From Scalesia atractyloides (Eukaryota > Streptophyta > Magnoliopsida > Asterales > Asteraceae): a stretch of DNA of 64,000 nt. The notes beneath the pieces were generated by a model. It made no database searches and was not told the DNA's origin. It saw nothing but the letters and a program-made list of their open reading frames with translations. Of this stretch, positions 22,441 through 32,635 are shown in pieces. Position 1 is the first letter of the stretch, and each line of letters opens with the position of its first letter. The translations under genes and the position numbers were made by a program. The stretch lies in contig CAMTDV010000023.1 in the NCBI GenBank assembly GCA_947069175.1, positions 87,389,563 through 87,453,562 of the forward strand. The letters run 5' to 3'.

Positions 22441-22450
22441 TGAATTTATA
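22441..22450 (-). promoter_or_regulatory. Putative TATA box of the 5' LTR
   Basis: The minus strand reads CTATAAATTC, conserved in the other LTR at 14288-14279. It lies upstream of tRNA-like segments 3, 2 and 1 and downstream of segment 4. It is a motif-only call. Confidence 0.45.
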
Positions 22451-22712
22451 GGGAGAAATCGAGATGTATGGGGTCTAATTCGGTCTCAATTCAAGTTCAG
22501 CCGTTCTCCGGCGGTTACGACTGATGTCGCGGGTTCAGACGTCGGTTATAACCGTCGTTAAAGTTAATTCTTCGGTTAAATTGGACGAAAACGTTAAATA
22601 TCGGCGAAGTCGTCGGGATTTCCGACGACTGCTAATTGGGCGCGATTTTGACTGAATTTGACTTCCGTGTTTTATTATTTGAATTAATTGATTCAATATG
22701 ATATCAGAAAAT

Positions 22713-22793
22713 CAAAGTGGCGGAGTGGTTGATTGTGTGAACGTTAGGTCTTTGGGGATTTCCGGCTGACCCGGGTTCGACTCCCGGCAGCCG
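22713..22793 (+). other. tRNA-like segment 4 (antisense, Leu/Ser-type) in the 5' LTR
   Basis: A box TGGCGGAGTGG (22718-22728) and B box GGTTCGACTCC (22774-22784) are perfect, 56 bp apart. The T-stem CCGGG/CCCGG is perfect in this copy. TTTT follows at 22794-22797. It lies about 180-260 bp from the LTR start and is antisense to the element. Confidence 0.8.
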
Positions 22794-22974
22794 GTTTTCC
22801 TTTTTAATTAATTTTTTTTTTTTACAATTATAATTTATATCTTCTAATTTGTTTATTAATTATGTATCGTTTAAAATTAAAATAAGTCATAAATGAACAA
22901 CAAAAATTTAAAACTGATTGTTCGGTTATTAAACGAAGCGGGTTTCGAAAACCCGTTTTTCGACAAATGTTACA

Positions 22975-23950
22975 ATATTACTCTTATCCCAGTAGCCTAA
23001 GTTCTAAATGGTTTTTTAAGAGTAGATTCCATTCCCTGTAATACTACTCTTATTCCAATAGCCCTTCGGTAGTAAATATCATTTTCATTAAGGTTTATAA
23101 ATTCTCTTCTTTTGGAATCGATTTTGCAGGAAAATGTTTGACATTTTTCAAGATGCAAAAAATGATAAGTAGGGTAATAGTAATTAATATGAAAATCTGG
23201 TCCTGCAGATAAAAACTTAAAGCTAAAGTATCTCGAGGGGTCATAGTCGGGTTATTTTGGCTACAATTTTTACTGAAGTTATGACCCATTTAGGTAAATC
23301 TGCTAATTCAGGAAAATCAGGTGATGTAAGATATATCATATTAATGGCACCAAAATCATACCAATATATTATCTCATATGTTGGTGATCCTTGCAGATAA
23401 TTTAATATAGGGTATACCCCTGTGAATCAACATATCTTAACTCAGTTTGAACAAGGCTATATAATTATATTATTTTTTTTATATGTCTAGAAACAGGATC
23501 TAACAAAGAAGGTTGTTGTTGGGGATGAAATTGTGGTTCTAGAGGAATCTGCGGGAGGATTTTTTTTCAAACGTAGTTGTTTTATCCGACTGGGGTTTAA
23601 AAGAAAATTGTTCTCTTACCTGGTTCTGGAGCAGACTCCATAACCTGATCATCAGAAGAAGTGGATGGAATATTTGTCTTTTCTAGATTAAATGACATAT
23701 CTACTTTTTCTAACATTTTATGTTTTATCATAATTTTCATCTTCATGCTATCGAACTCATACATGGTAACCTTGTTGTTTATCATTCTAAAATGGCTTTT
23801 AACCAAAATTTTTTATTTCTGCAATGAGTTCTCCCATATCAGTTGCAATTTCTTTAATTGCTTGTATCTGTTCGTCCATCATTTTTAGACGGCTATCAAA
23901 TTGTTGATCTAGTTCTTCCATCTCTAGTCAAGAAATCTGCCAATATATTT
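22975..23950 (-). pseudogene. Pararetrovirus remnant, proximal part of the post-polymerase ORF
   Basis: On the minus strand a frame starting close to the end of RNase H (about 23920) encodes a helical, Glu/Gln/Lys-rich, probably coiled-coil segment. Further short frames follow, one at 23806-23597. The region then runs into the gypsy insertion at 22974. Position after pol fits the caulimovirid transactivator ORF; the sequence itself gives little family evidence. A 66 bp tandem duplication straddles the gypsy insertion site (one copy split by it, the second from 23010). Confidence 0.4.
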
Positions 23951-25155
23951 TTATTAGACTTTATTATGTCTATATCAAAAGTTATTCAGATAGAAGGGTT
24001 TGCCATCTTATCAACCTTTTATATTCAGGTTTAGAAGGCAAATTATTTTTTATAAAAGCTTTTACCTGGGTATTATTAGTTCTTAAAAGAAACTTGTTAG
24101 GTAATAAGAAATAATAAAACTTTTGGGAACTCTTAATGAGTGCTAATAATTCTTTTCATTAATATGATATCCTGTTTCAGTATCACTAAAGTTACTGAGC
24201 AATATCTACAAATGCTTTCACCAACATTTTCTTTTTCAGAGTTATAATCTATTCTTTTAAGTATCCCACTCCAATAATATTCTTTTAAGCATCAGTTTCT
24301 AAAATTAAATCATCCTTTTCTTTGGGTAGTTGTAATTTTGGTAAATTCTTACAATATTCTTTTATCTTTTTACATGCCCTTCTAACATTTTGTCAAAACT
24401 AAATATTTTATCCTTTTTAAGAAGAACTTGAAAGGGTTTTCTTAGGGATACAAGATTTTCTATAAAATCAGAAGCATAATTTAATATTCCAAGAAAACTT
24501 TGAACTTGTTTTTTATCAATCAATTTATTTGGCAAAGCTGTTAATTTTTCAAGAATATGTCTTTGAAGTTCTATCCCTTTACCATCTATATTTATTCCTA
24601 AAAAATGTATGTTATCCTATAATAAACTAGTTTTTCTTTCTGATAGTGCCAATCCATGTTTTATACATAAGTCTATAAAAGTATCAAGATCTTTTAAATG
24701 TGAACTGATATGATCTGATAAAACTAAAATGTCATCTATACATACAAAAAATAAAATCATAATTTCTAAATATAATATCCATTTTTCTTTGAAATATTTG
24801 AGGAACATTTTTCAAACCAAAGGCATCACAAGCCATTCGTATTGCCCTTGAGTTGTAGAAAATGCCGTGTATGTAATGCTATCAGGATGCATTTTTATTT
24901 GCCAAAACTCACTTTTGCAATAAAATTTTGAAAATGTCTTTTTGTTTCTGGTCCAAATTATTAAACTTTCTTTATGGGGTAAAAAATATCCATAAAAACA
25001 GCATTATCATTTAGTTTTTTTATAGTTACTACCATTCTAAGTTTACCTCTTGCGATCTCAGCATGTTTTCTTACCAAAAAGGAAGGAGAACTGTGTGGGT
25101 GTAACGTCTCGTATTTCCGCACTCCACTACTTTTAAGGAATACGTGTCGTACCAC
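23900..25155 (-). pseudogene. Pararetrovirus reverse transcriptase and RNase H remnant
   Basis: On the minus strand, 25155-24961 carries the RT entry with a Ser-Pro-Ser-Phe-Leu-Val segment and an Arg-Gly-Lys-x-Arg-Met-Val segment. 24808-24617 carries the catalytic loop with the paired Asp-Asp preserved, followed by an FLG-type motif and a long FLGILNYAS-like helix. RNase H follows, with a Glu-Thr-Asp-Ala entry and an Asn-Glu-Lys helix, ending in a Leu-Ala-Asp-Phe-Leu-Thr segment. These are caulimovirid signatures. Stops and several frameshifts are spread through the domain, and its upstream part is cut by the solo LTR at 25100-27534. Confidence 0.8.
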
Positions 25156-27534
25156 TAAATTATTTATTTGTCCATTTTTATTATCATTGTTATTATTATT
25201 TATTTATTTATTCTTTTTATAAATAATAATAATAATAATAGTAATGATGATAATAATAATAAACAAAATAAAGTCGACACTTTTATGAAACTCGTATTTA
25301 AAAACGGATCTCGTAAATGCGTCTGGGCCACTCAAAAACCTAGTAACAAGCTAACGGGCTTTGAGCCCAACACCTAAACATGTCTAAACCCTAACCTAAA
25401 TAAAACCTAAATATATTTAACTATACACACACACTACACTGCACACACTCACACCACATATACATCAACCTCAAGCACACACCCTATACTCTCTCACTTC
25501 CGGCCACCGGAGCCGACCTCCGGCGCCAAGATTCCGACCGGAAACAACCTAAACCGCCACCACTATCCTTCTCCTCACTGTTCCGCACACTCACTCACCT
25601 CCTTGCTCGCTTCTATCCCTCTCCCCTCACCCCCTCGTCTCTCCTCCTCCGGTAAACAGATGGCCGGCCACCACCATTTGGTGGCAGCAGGCGACAGCAA
25701 CGACAACGACACCACCACAGGCGGCGGCGCTGTGGTGGCGTGCTCAACAAACGAGGCAGCGGCGACATCTAGCGGCGGCACAACCATGTTTCTTGCGGGT
25801 TGCGGTCAGGTCCCACCTCGGTTCAGGTTCACGCCGGTTCTGCTCCACCTCGGTTCAGGCCTCACTTCGGTTCCAGTTTAGCTCCGGTTGGTCCGAGCTA
25901 GATAACGGGTTTTGTTTGGATGATTATTCGGGTCAGATCTGGTCGACTGTAGTTCAGGTCAAGGACTCGAGTTCGGGTCCGGGTTCAGTTGAGTCTCGAC
26001 TCAAGTTCTGTTTGGTTCCAGTTGGGCTATGATACAACCAGGTTCGATTCAGTGTTTGATCGGGTTATGTCTCATTTTTAGATCGAGTCAAGTTTCGGTC
26101 AGTTCTGTTTCAATCACATTCGAGTTTTGGCTCCGAGTCCAGTTTCGGTTTAGCATGTCAAGGGATAGCTTGGTTCGACTCGTCTCGACCCGGTCAACTG
26201 CTGGTCAACTCAGGCAGGCTTGGTCAACTCAGCTAGTGGCTTGGTAAAGAAATGTTATTTATATTGCTTACATATATATTTCTAGTTAATGCGAACCGAC
26301 ACCTTGGTTAGTTTTCACTAACTTTACAACATATAGATATACTAGTTTATCGACACATTTTTTAATATTCATTAACTTTACGTCAAGAACATATTAATGT
26401 ACCTTTTGCCTATGTATAAATATATATACTTATTCAAAAACCGAAGCGATTCACCGTTACATGATATATGTAAAATTATATATATACGCTAGACTTACAT
26501 GCTACAATATACTACGTTTTGATCTCATAATGGAAATTTTGGTAAGTTGTTACATTGAAATTGTTGAGTTTTGAAACTTTTATCGACAAACTTTTATTGT
26601 CGGGTTATCCGAAAAACAGAGGAAACTCTGCCCGTTTTTCGTAAAAATCCGCAAGACCGAAAAGTGTTAATTTATAAAACGAAACACTTCAAATTTATTT
26701 ATTATTATTATTAATGTTATTGTTAAATAGGTATAAGTGTATATTCATTTTAAATAATACTTCGGCAACCCCTAATATTATACTTAGTTTACCATGTACG
26801 AGGACCTCGGCGTCAGCCGTCAAACTCTTCAACTCCTCGCGGGATTTCCAAGGGAAGCGTGGCAAGAATGTGAGCATACTCGACCCCCTTTTTTTACACT
26901 TTAACGCATTTTGGGGTGCACATGTATCAATTAACAAAAGTTAAATTATACGAAATTAAATGAATTCAAATTACCAAACGCGTTATCAATTATGCTTATG
27001 TGAGTTATGTGTGTTAGCTTAAACTTGTTATTGCTTGCTATCTGTTACGCTCATGTTAGTTATATGTGCAAACTTCAACTTGTATTCTCATGACCTTGTT
27101 ATGCTTAGGATGCTATGCATGCTAGTTAAAGTTCTCCATTATATGCTATTGTTATGCGAAATTGTTTATATGAATGTACGATTTAACAAGAATGTAACTT
27201 GCCATGTTGTAATTGAAACACACTTATACTTCTTTTAAAACTTGTATGCTCGCCAATACTTTTGTATTGATCCACATTTTAATACATGTTGCAGGAATAC
27301 TGATGATGCAAGGAATCTAGTAGGATTGCCTAGAAACACATTTAAAACTCTATATACTTGTTGTATCGTATCTTATTTCAAACATTATAGTATGTTGTTT
27401 TCAAAGCTTTGTATGTGAATCTTTAGTCATTAATGAAATTCGATTTAAACATATTGCCGCAAATAGTGTTATGATGCTTTTGAACAATTTGTTCGTCTCA
27501 TCCCGATGTTTCCGCCATCAGTTGGGGTGTGACA
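25100..27534 (+). mobile_element. Solo LTR of a chromovirus-type gypsy element
   Basis: The 2435-bp segment begins TGTAACGTCTCG and ends GGGGTGTGACA, matching the end style of the LTRs at 12191-22974 but in the opposite orientation and with different internal sequence. It is bounded by a perfect 5-bp duplication GTGGG (25095-25099 and 27535-27539). No primer-binding site or internal coding region is present, so recombination between two LTRs probably removed the rest. It sits inside the RT gene of the pararetrovirus remnant. Short plus-strand frames inside it (for example 25603-25881) are low-complexity and not supported as genes. Confidence 0.9.
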
Positions 27535-27809
27535 GTGGGCTATGACTAGCTCTAATTAATTTTAAATCTAGGAGTTTTTTATCTAAGACCTAATTTTTTT
27601 TGGTCTTCTGGATTGTATCTCATTGGCTTAACTCAAATCTCTTTATCCTTATCTTTCGTTTCTAAATTTTGCTGTTATTTGATATTTATCCCAAAATTGT
27701 AAAGGGTTACATGTATAGCACTGTTTTAACTTATTTTTTTTATGTTTTCTATATGGTCGTCCAATCTTCTTAGATTTACTTGATAATCTAAAAGTTCTTT
27801 TAAGTAATA

Positions 27810-28340
27810 CTATAAAAATGGTATCCCATTTTTGAATTTTAGGTTTTGTTTGTATCCAATATCACCACGCTGGTTTACGCGTGTTGTAACGTTAATTAGA
27901 AATTTTCTTCCATATGCATTGTTTATCCTTTTAACTACTATCAATTGGTGACATGGTGTTTTTAGTATTATTTGGTAGCCTCCTATGTCAAATGTAATTT
28001 TGTTAAATCTTTCTAAAAAATCATTTCCTAAAAATATATCTGATCCAGAATTATAAAAGTAAAATGGTGGACATTTAACCATATATGATCCGATTAATAT
28101 TACTGTATTTTTTATTCCTCTTTTTAGAGGAACTATGGTTTTTGAAAAGCTAACTCCATTATATGGTGTTAAATCCTCATGATATTCCTTTGGAAAACAA
28201 TCTGGTTTACATATACACAATCCTGAGCCACTATCTATATAGGCAACAAAGTATTCGCTTTGTAATCTTATAAGTAATCCACAATATAATATCTTATATA
28301 TTATATATATATATATATATACACTATTAGGGCTCGTCAT
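27810..28340 (-). pseudogene. Pararetrovirus aspartic protease region
   Basis: An open frame of 176 codons on the minus strand holds a caulimovirid-type protease: an Asp-Ser-Gly active-site triad in a YIDSGSGLC context near residue 37, and a later IFLGNDFLERF segment matching the conserved C-terminal half. The first residues are translated from a (TA)n repeat at 28302-28321 and are probably not part of the old protein. In caulimovirids this domain starts the polymerase polyprotein; the RT that follows is displaced by the solo LTR. Confidence 0.75.
28302..28321. repeat. (TA)n microsatellite
   Basis: About ten TA units, lying between the two protease-like segments of the viral remnant. Confidence 0.9.
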
Positions 28341-28690
28341 TTTGATATATAAATCATTTTGCCATTGTATGTAATTTTTAATCCATATGAAGTTATTTGG
28401 TAAGGTTTTACATTTTCTAAGAAAGTTAATCCTAACATAATTTCTAATGTATCGTTTTCATCTTCATTACCTATTAATAGTTTAATGGAATTATTTTTCT
28501 TCTCCAAACTTTAATTATGGTTTCCACAGCTTTGTTAATTTCATGTAGTTCACCATTTAAGTTTTTATATTAACGGGGTTCTTCTAATGGATATTTTTGA
28601 AATATTTACAAATTTTATGGTTTGTATAGTTTTCATTAGCATCTGTATCTATTAGCATAGTACAACGGAAAATCTTTTTCCATTGAAATA
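28335..28690 (-). pseudogene. Second aspartic-protease-like segment in the pararetrovirus remnant
   Basis: Immediately before the protease at 28340-27810 the minus strand shows another retropepsin-like pattern in broken frames. There is a MLIDTDANENY segment (Asp-Thr-Asp-Ala in the place of D-T-G-A) near 28660, and about 100 residues later an EIMLGLTFLENVKPY segment near 28435. One stop and two frameshifts separate them. It may be a diverged duplicate protease or an unrelated domain. Confidence 0.4.
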
Positions 28691-29360
28691 TTCTCTTTGA
28701 ATTTTGTAATTTCTTACATTATCTTCTTTTTCGCTAATTATATCATTATATCTATTAGTTATTCTTAGAGGATGACGTATTACATCTTTGTTTGAGAAAA
28801 ACAATTTAGGGGTTATCTGGTTAGATGACAACATTGGTTTATCTTGTAAATCAAGGCTTAAAGGTCTTGAATATCTATTTCTTCTAGGGTAAGGTTGGTA
28901 TTTGTATTTGACAAACATCATTGAATAAGAAAGGGAAATCAATAGTGTTTTTATTCTAAAGTATTCAGAATAATGAGTATTTGACACTTCATAAGATATA
29001 GCATATGCAATAGAGTAAGGTCTATTTGTTGTTTAAAGAAATCTTTTCTCTTAAATCTTGTAATAGACTTAAAGTTTTGTCAAAATTTTTATCCTGAATG
29101 TTATAGGAAATTCTAGGATATGTGTTAAATTTCAGTTTTCCGTTTTGTAAATTTCCTGTTAATATTCCAAGGCATGCTTCTTCTCTATTTTGTATTCTTA
29201 TTGTACTTGTACTAGCTGTATCATTTATATTAAAGTTTTATTGGGTTTTAATGTTAATAAAATTATCATTTATATCTCCTATTTTTGTTATTAGATTTTC
29301 TATTTCAGAATCTTCTAACTTAGGAAGTGTATTATTTTCACTTTGAGTATCTAAATTCAT
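28652..29360 (-). pseudogene. Upstream ORF remnants of the pararetrovirus
   Basis: A frame beginning at the Met complement of 29360 encodes about 110 residues with one internal stop and includes an EACLGILTGNLQNGKL segment. A second open stretch is 28987-28652, Arg/Tyr/Ser-rich and basic. Both are collinear with the protease and polymerase on the minus strand, so I take them as viral. I cannot assign them to movement, coat or other proteins. Confidence 0.35.
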
Positions 29361-30005
29361 TTTTTAATTATTCTTATAACCGTTAGGTATCTTCATATTT
29401 TGTAAAAGTTGAAATAAAGGGTATGTATGTATATATGTATGTATGTTTAAGTGACACCTTATTTTTTTCTTTTCTTTATTCAGTTTTTGTTACGTTATAT
29501 AATTTTTCACGTAAACTTACTTTCATATATGAATTACAATTTTTAATTAATTTTGTAACTACATATTAATTCAATATGTTATTTAATTCGGTTTTAAAGC
29601 GGCTTGACTAACCACCCAGCAACGTACGCATGCGTCTTAGTGTTTTTACTTCTATTTTTGTTTTATTTAACGTTTCCGGCACAACGTGCGCGGTCCTAAA
29701 ACTCGTTAATAAATAAAGAACAAAGCCAATTAAGATTTGAAAATCATGGCCAAATTAATTAAAACCAATAAAAAGCATAAGTCGCAATAAAAACTAAGAA
29801 TCAGAAAAAAAATGCAAATGTACTAATCAACAACCTATCTCTTTCCAGCCCATATAAATCATGCCGACTTAGAATTTCCCTTGCTAAACTCTCATGGCTT
29901 CCTCTCACGGTATTGGTCCAGCGAATTTTTAAGCCCACTTAATATTAGATGGTAGCCCATACTTAGGGTCACAAAACAAAGTAGCAAACCATATTTAGTT
30001 TGTTA
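29361..30005. other. AT-rich flank without a recognised gene
   Basis: No coding or repeat signal beyond TATG/TATA-rich sequence at about 29420-29445. Confidence 0.5.
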
Positions 30006-30013
30006 GTTACGAA

Positions 30014-30631
30014 CAGAGATGCACAAACCGGGTATTTTTAACAAACGGTTTCAGTTCTGGAATCGTTTTCAGTTTCTCGTTCTAAAGGTTGGAACCGATT
30101 ATTGCTATAATCGGTTTGGTTCCGGTTATTTGACTAAAAAACAATACCCTATGTGCCCGGTTCTGGGTAGGGTTCGGTTCCGATTCTTAAGAAACCGAGC
30201 ATTAAAATACCCTACTTTCGGGTTTTTATACCCTATTTTCAAGTTTTCTAGTTCAGTATTCTCGTATTTTTAATACTCTATTGCAGTTTATTACCCTATT
30301 TTCTTGTATTTTTTATTATGATTAAATATGCATTGTATAATGTAAAAAAACAAAAAAATGCACTAACATGAATTTAAAAGAAAGATATTAAAATCATGTA
30401 TCGCGTATAGCTGGGTATAATCGGTTCCGGTTTTGGTTCTAGTCCGGTTTCGGGTATTAATCGGGTATGATCGGTTCCGGTTTCAGGTATTGAGATCAAA
30501 ATGCATACACTATCTGTACCATACGGGTAGGGTCAGTTCCGGTTTCGGGTATAAAATACTCGGGTATTAAAAAAATCCGGTTCCGGTTTTTTATCAGGTC
30601 CGATTTCAGATACGATTTTTGTGCACCTCTA
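30014..30631. mobile_element. Nonautonomous hAT-like MITE
   Basis: The ends are inverted: left CAGAGATGCACAAA, right TTTGTGCACCTCTA. They are flanked by 8-bp sequences gttacgaa (30006-30013) and cttatgaa (30632-30639), which agree at 6 of 8 bases, as expected for an old hAT target duplication. The interior is low-complexity GGTTCCGGTTT/GGGTATT-type sequence on both halves. Confidence 0.6.
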
Positions 30632-30708
30632 CTTATGAACTCTATTAAAGTCCAAATCACATAATCTCCTTTAGTTTCAATTAAATAACACAAATAATAT
30701 TATAAAAT

Positions 30709-31134
30709 GAGTAAACTGTCAAAATGATCCCAGAGGTTTGGTAACTTTTACCACTTTAGTCCAAAACTCTAACTTTTCGAATCTGAGTTCCCTTGGTTTC
30801 AATTTTGTTGCAATTTTCATCTAAAATCAAAATCTAGTCAGATTTTTTTCAGTTAACATCTAGCTTTTTTGTCTTTTCCTCCTTTGTAATGAAGGGCAAA
30901 ATGGTATTTTAACGTTTTATTATAACAAATTATAAAAAATGATCATTTTACCCTTCATCAAAAGGGAGGAACAAGATATAAAGCTGGATGTTAACTGAAA
31001 AATCTCACCAAATTCACTTTTGAATGAAAATAGCAACAAAATTGAAATCAAAGAAATCAGATTCAAAAGATTTAAAATTTAAACTAGAGTAATAAAAGTG
31101 ACCAAATCTCAACAACTATTTTAAGAGTTTACTC
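30709..31134. mobile_element. Long inverted-repeat MITE
   Basis: The left arm starts GAGTAAACTGTCAAAATG and the right arm ends GAGTTTACTC. Complementarity continues for over 150 bp on each side (GAGGTTTGGTAACTTTTACC pairs with the GTGACCAAATCTC region) around a centre near 30920. The 426-bp length and foldback structure indicate a MITE. A convincing target duplication was not found. Confidence 0.7.
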
Positions 31135-31171
31135 TACTAATAAATATACACCTCATGTTAAGAAGGTGGGG

Positions 31172-31225
<54 letters not shown>

Positions 31226-31269
31226 ATATTATTATTATTATTATTATATTATTATTATTATTATTATTA
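31172..31269. repeat. (ATA)n/(TTA)n palindromic microsatellite
   Basis: About 12 ATA units (31172-31206) switch to about 20 TTA units (31207-31269), so the array is self-complementary. Confidence 0.95.
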
Positions 31270-32635
31270 ATTATATATTATTATATTGTTATTTGAAATC
31301 TATTTGAATAATCACTCTTTAGTGTTTAATTTATCTTCGCAACACCGTTTTGGCTTTTTTCGTAAATGATTAACACGTCGACACGCCTGTTTCAACATCA
31401 TGGACTAAGTTCAACATGGTCGTTTTGAGCTTATTGGCTTACGCTTTGTAACTTCTATGCAACATCCCAAAATAATGTCACGAGCTTCTTTTTTTTTATC
31501 ATTATGAATTCTTCTAAATACTTCGGTTATCACCGCAATTCCATAATTTCTATATTAACAAAAAGATTTAATCACGTAGACGGTCTACGTGGTTTGTACA
31601 TATTTCAAGAAACATGCACGTGCTTTCAAAATTAAACAGATGGACTCTGTGGTTGAAATTTATAAATAAGGTTATCCTTGATGGTGGATGACGTTAATCT
31701 TTTCATTTAAGTTGATGAAAATGACTATAGTCATATAAGTATAACAGATTAAACAAATCTTATATATTGAATAACTAATCAACAACCTCATTAGCAAATC
31801 CGGTAACTTCAGCGTCTTGGTCGTCGGGCCCCACCATCATCATCAACTTGTTTGCCAGCCACCCGTTTTATTTTGACTTACAACCGTGTTTGGCCTACCC
31901 GTTCTTATCTAATCTACAACTAGCCCTGGTCACCATCGATTCGATCACTAACCCGACTTGAGAAAAGGTGGGCCTTTTGTGTTTTGAATTGCGTTTGAAT
32001 GTTAAGGTGTTAAGAGTTTTGATTTGATTTTTGTGTAATATCGTAGAAGATACGTTTGTGTGATGGTTCCTACATCTATTGATATGGTCACCTGCAATGG
32101 ATTGTTTATGGATTATGTAACATTTAAATTATTTTTTGTTTCCATTCATGATTTCCATTACCGCTATATTGGATTATTTTCAGTTCCACATAGGTTTATA
32201 ACTTATTTTTTCTTAAACTATTTATGTTTATGAGTTCCTTGCTTCAAAATTTGGAACTTCTTAAATGAAGGCACTTTTGTTGACACTAGAAAGAGGCGGT
32301 GGTTGCTGGATTGAGGGGGTGGCTGCCAAATGTGTGGTCAGAACAAAAGGAAGAGTGGGTTAGCGGTAGGGCCATAGCCAGTTTTAGTTTGGTTATTCTG
32401 ACGATGTAGTGGCTATTGGATGGAAAAACACGATTGAAAGGTGATGATGGGTTTTCAACGGAACTAATATGTATAATGGGGGGGGGGGGGGGGGCGAAGA
32501 GTGTGTTTGGTGAGGGGTCTCAAGCCTCCTAATGGAAGTCAGGTCACAGTACGTGGTTATATAAGTTGCTTGGTTCTTAGGGTTATATATGTGATTAAGG
32601 CATGAAGGCTTATACAACGTGGGTGCGGGGCTTAA
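31270..32635. other. Intergenic stretch without a recognised gene
   Basis: No coding region is supported. A run of 17 G lies at 32478-32494. The sequence becomes pol-like abruptly near 32636. Confidence 0.5.

Larger units (their letters stand above)
12191..22974 (-). mobile_element. Full-length Ty3/gypsy chromovirus-type (Tekay/Del-like) retrotransposon with tRNA-like sequences in its LTRs
   Basis: This is a complete 10.8 kb element: LTRs at 12191-14817 and 20334-22974, target duplication ATATT at 12186-12190 and 22975-22979, an initiator-Met primer-binding site at 20319-20330 and a polypurine tract next to the left LTR. It encodes gag, then protease-RT-RNase H-integrase with a chromodomain-like C-terminus on the minus strand. 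The two LTRs are nearly identical (one 14-bp indel and scattered changes), implying a fairly recent insertion. It landed in the pararetrovirus remnant. The coding region is disabled by frameshifts and changes at catalytic residues, so any movement of such a copy would need enzymes from elsewhere. Confidence 0.95.
20334..22974 (-). repeat. 5' LTR of the chromovirus-type element (2641 bp)
   Basis: Transcription of the element would start in this copy, since the primer-binding site lies just inside it. A minus-strand TATA box, CTATAAATTC, lies at 22450-22441, about 530 bp from the LTR start. The three sense tRNA-like segments lie 600-1000 bp downstream of it. A 14-bp segment near 22212 is absent from the other LTR. 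Confidence 0.95.
11100..29360 (-). other. Endogenous pararetrovirus (Caulimoviridae) remnant, interrupted by two retroelement insertions
   Basis: On the minus strand, from 29360 downwards, the order is small upstream ORF remnants, two aspartic-protease-like segments, reverse transcriptase/RNase H, a region in the place of the translational transactivator, and an intergenic promoter-like region near 11.3-11.7 kb. This order matches caulimovirids. RNase H follows RT with no integrase, which separates it from the LTR elements. About 5 kb of viral DNA remains after removing the insertions at 12191-22974 and 25100-27534; no movement or coat protein region was recognised. Stops and frameshifts occur in every region, so it is an inactive fossil. 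The lower boundary near 11.1 kb is approximate. Confidence 0.75.

Noticed and set aside
25603..26247. Plus-strand frames in the solo LTR as a host gene (Ser/Thr/Ala-rich)
   Set aside because: Low-complexity composition, no recognised domain, and wholly inside an LTR with defined ends.
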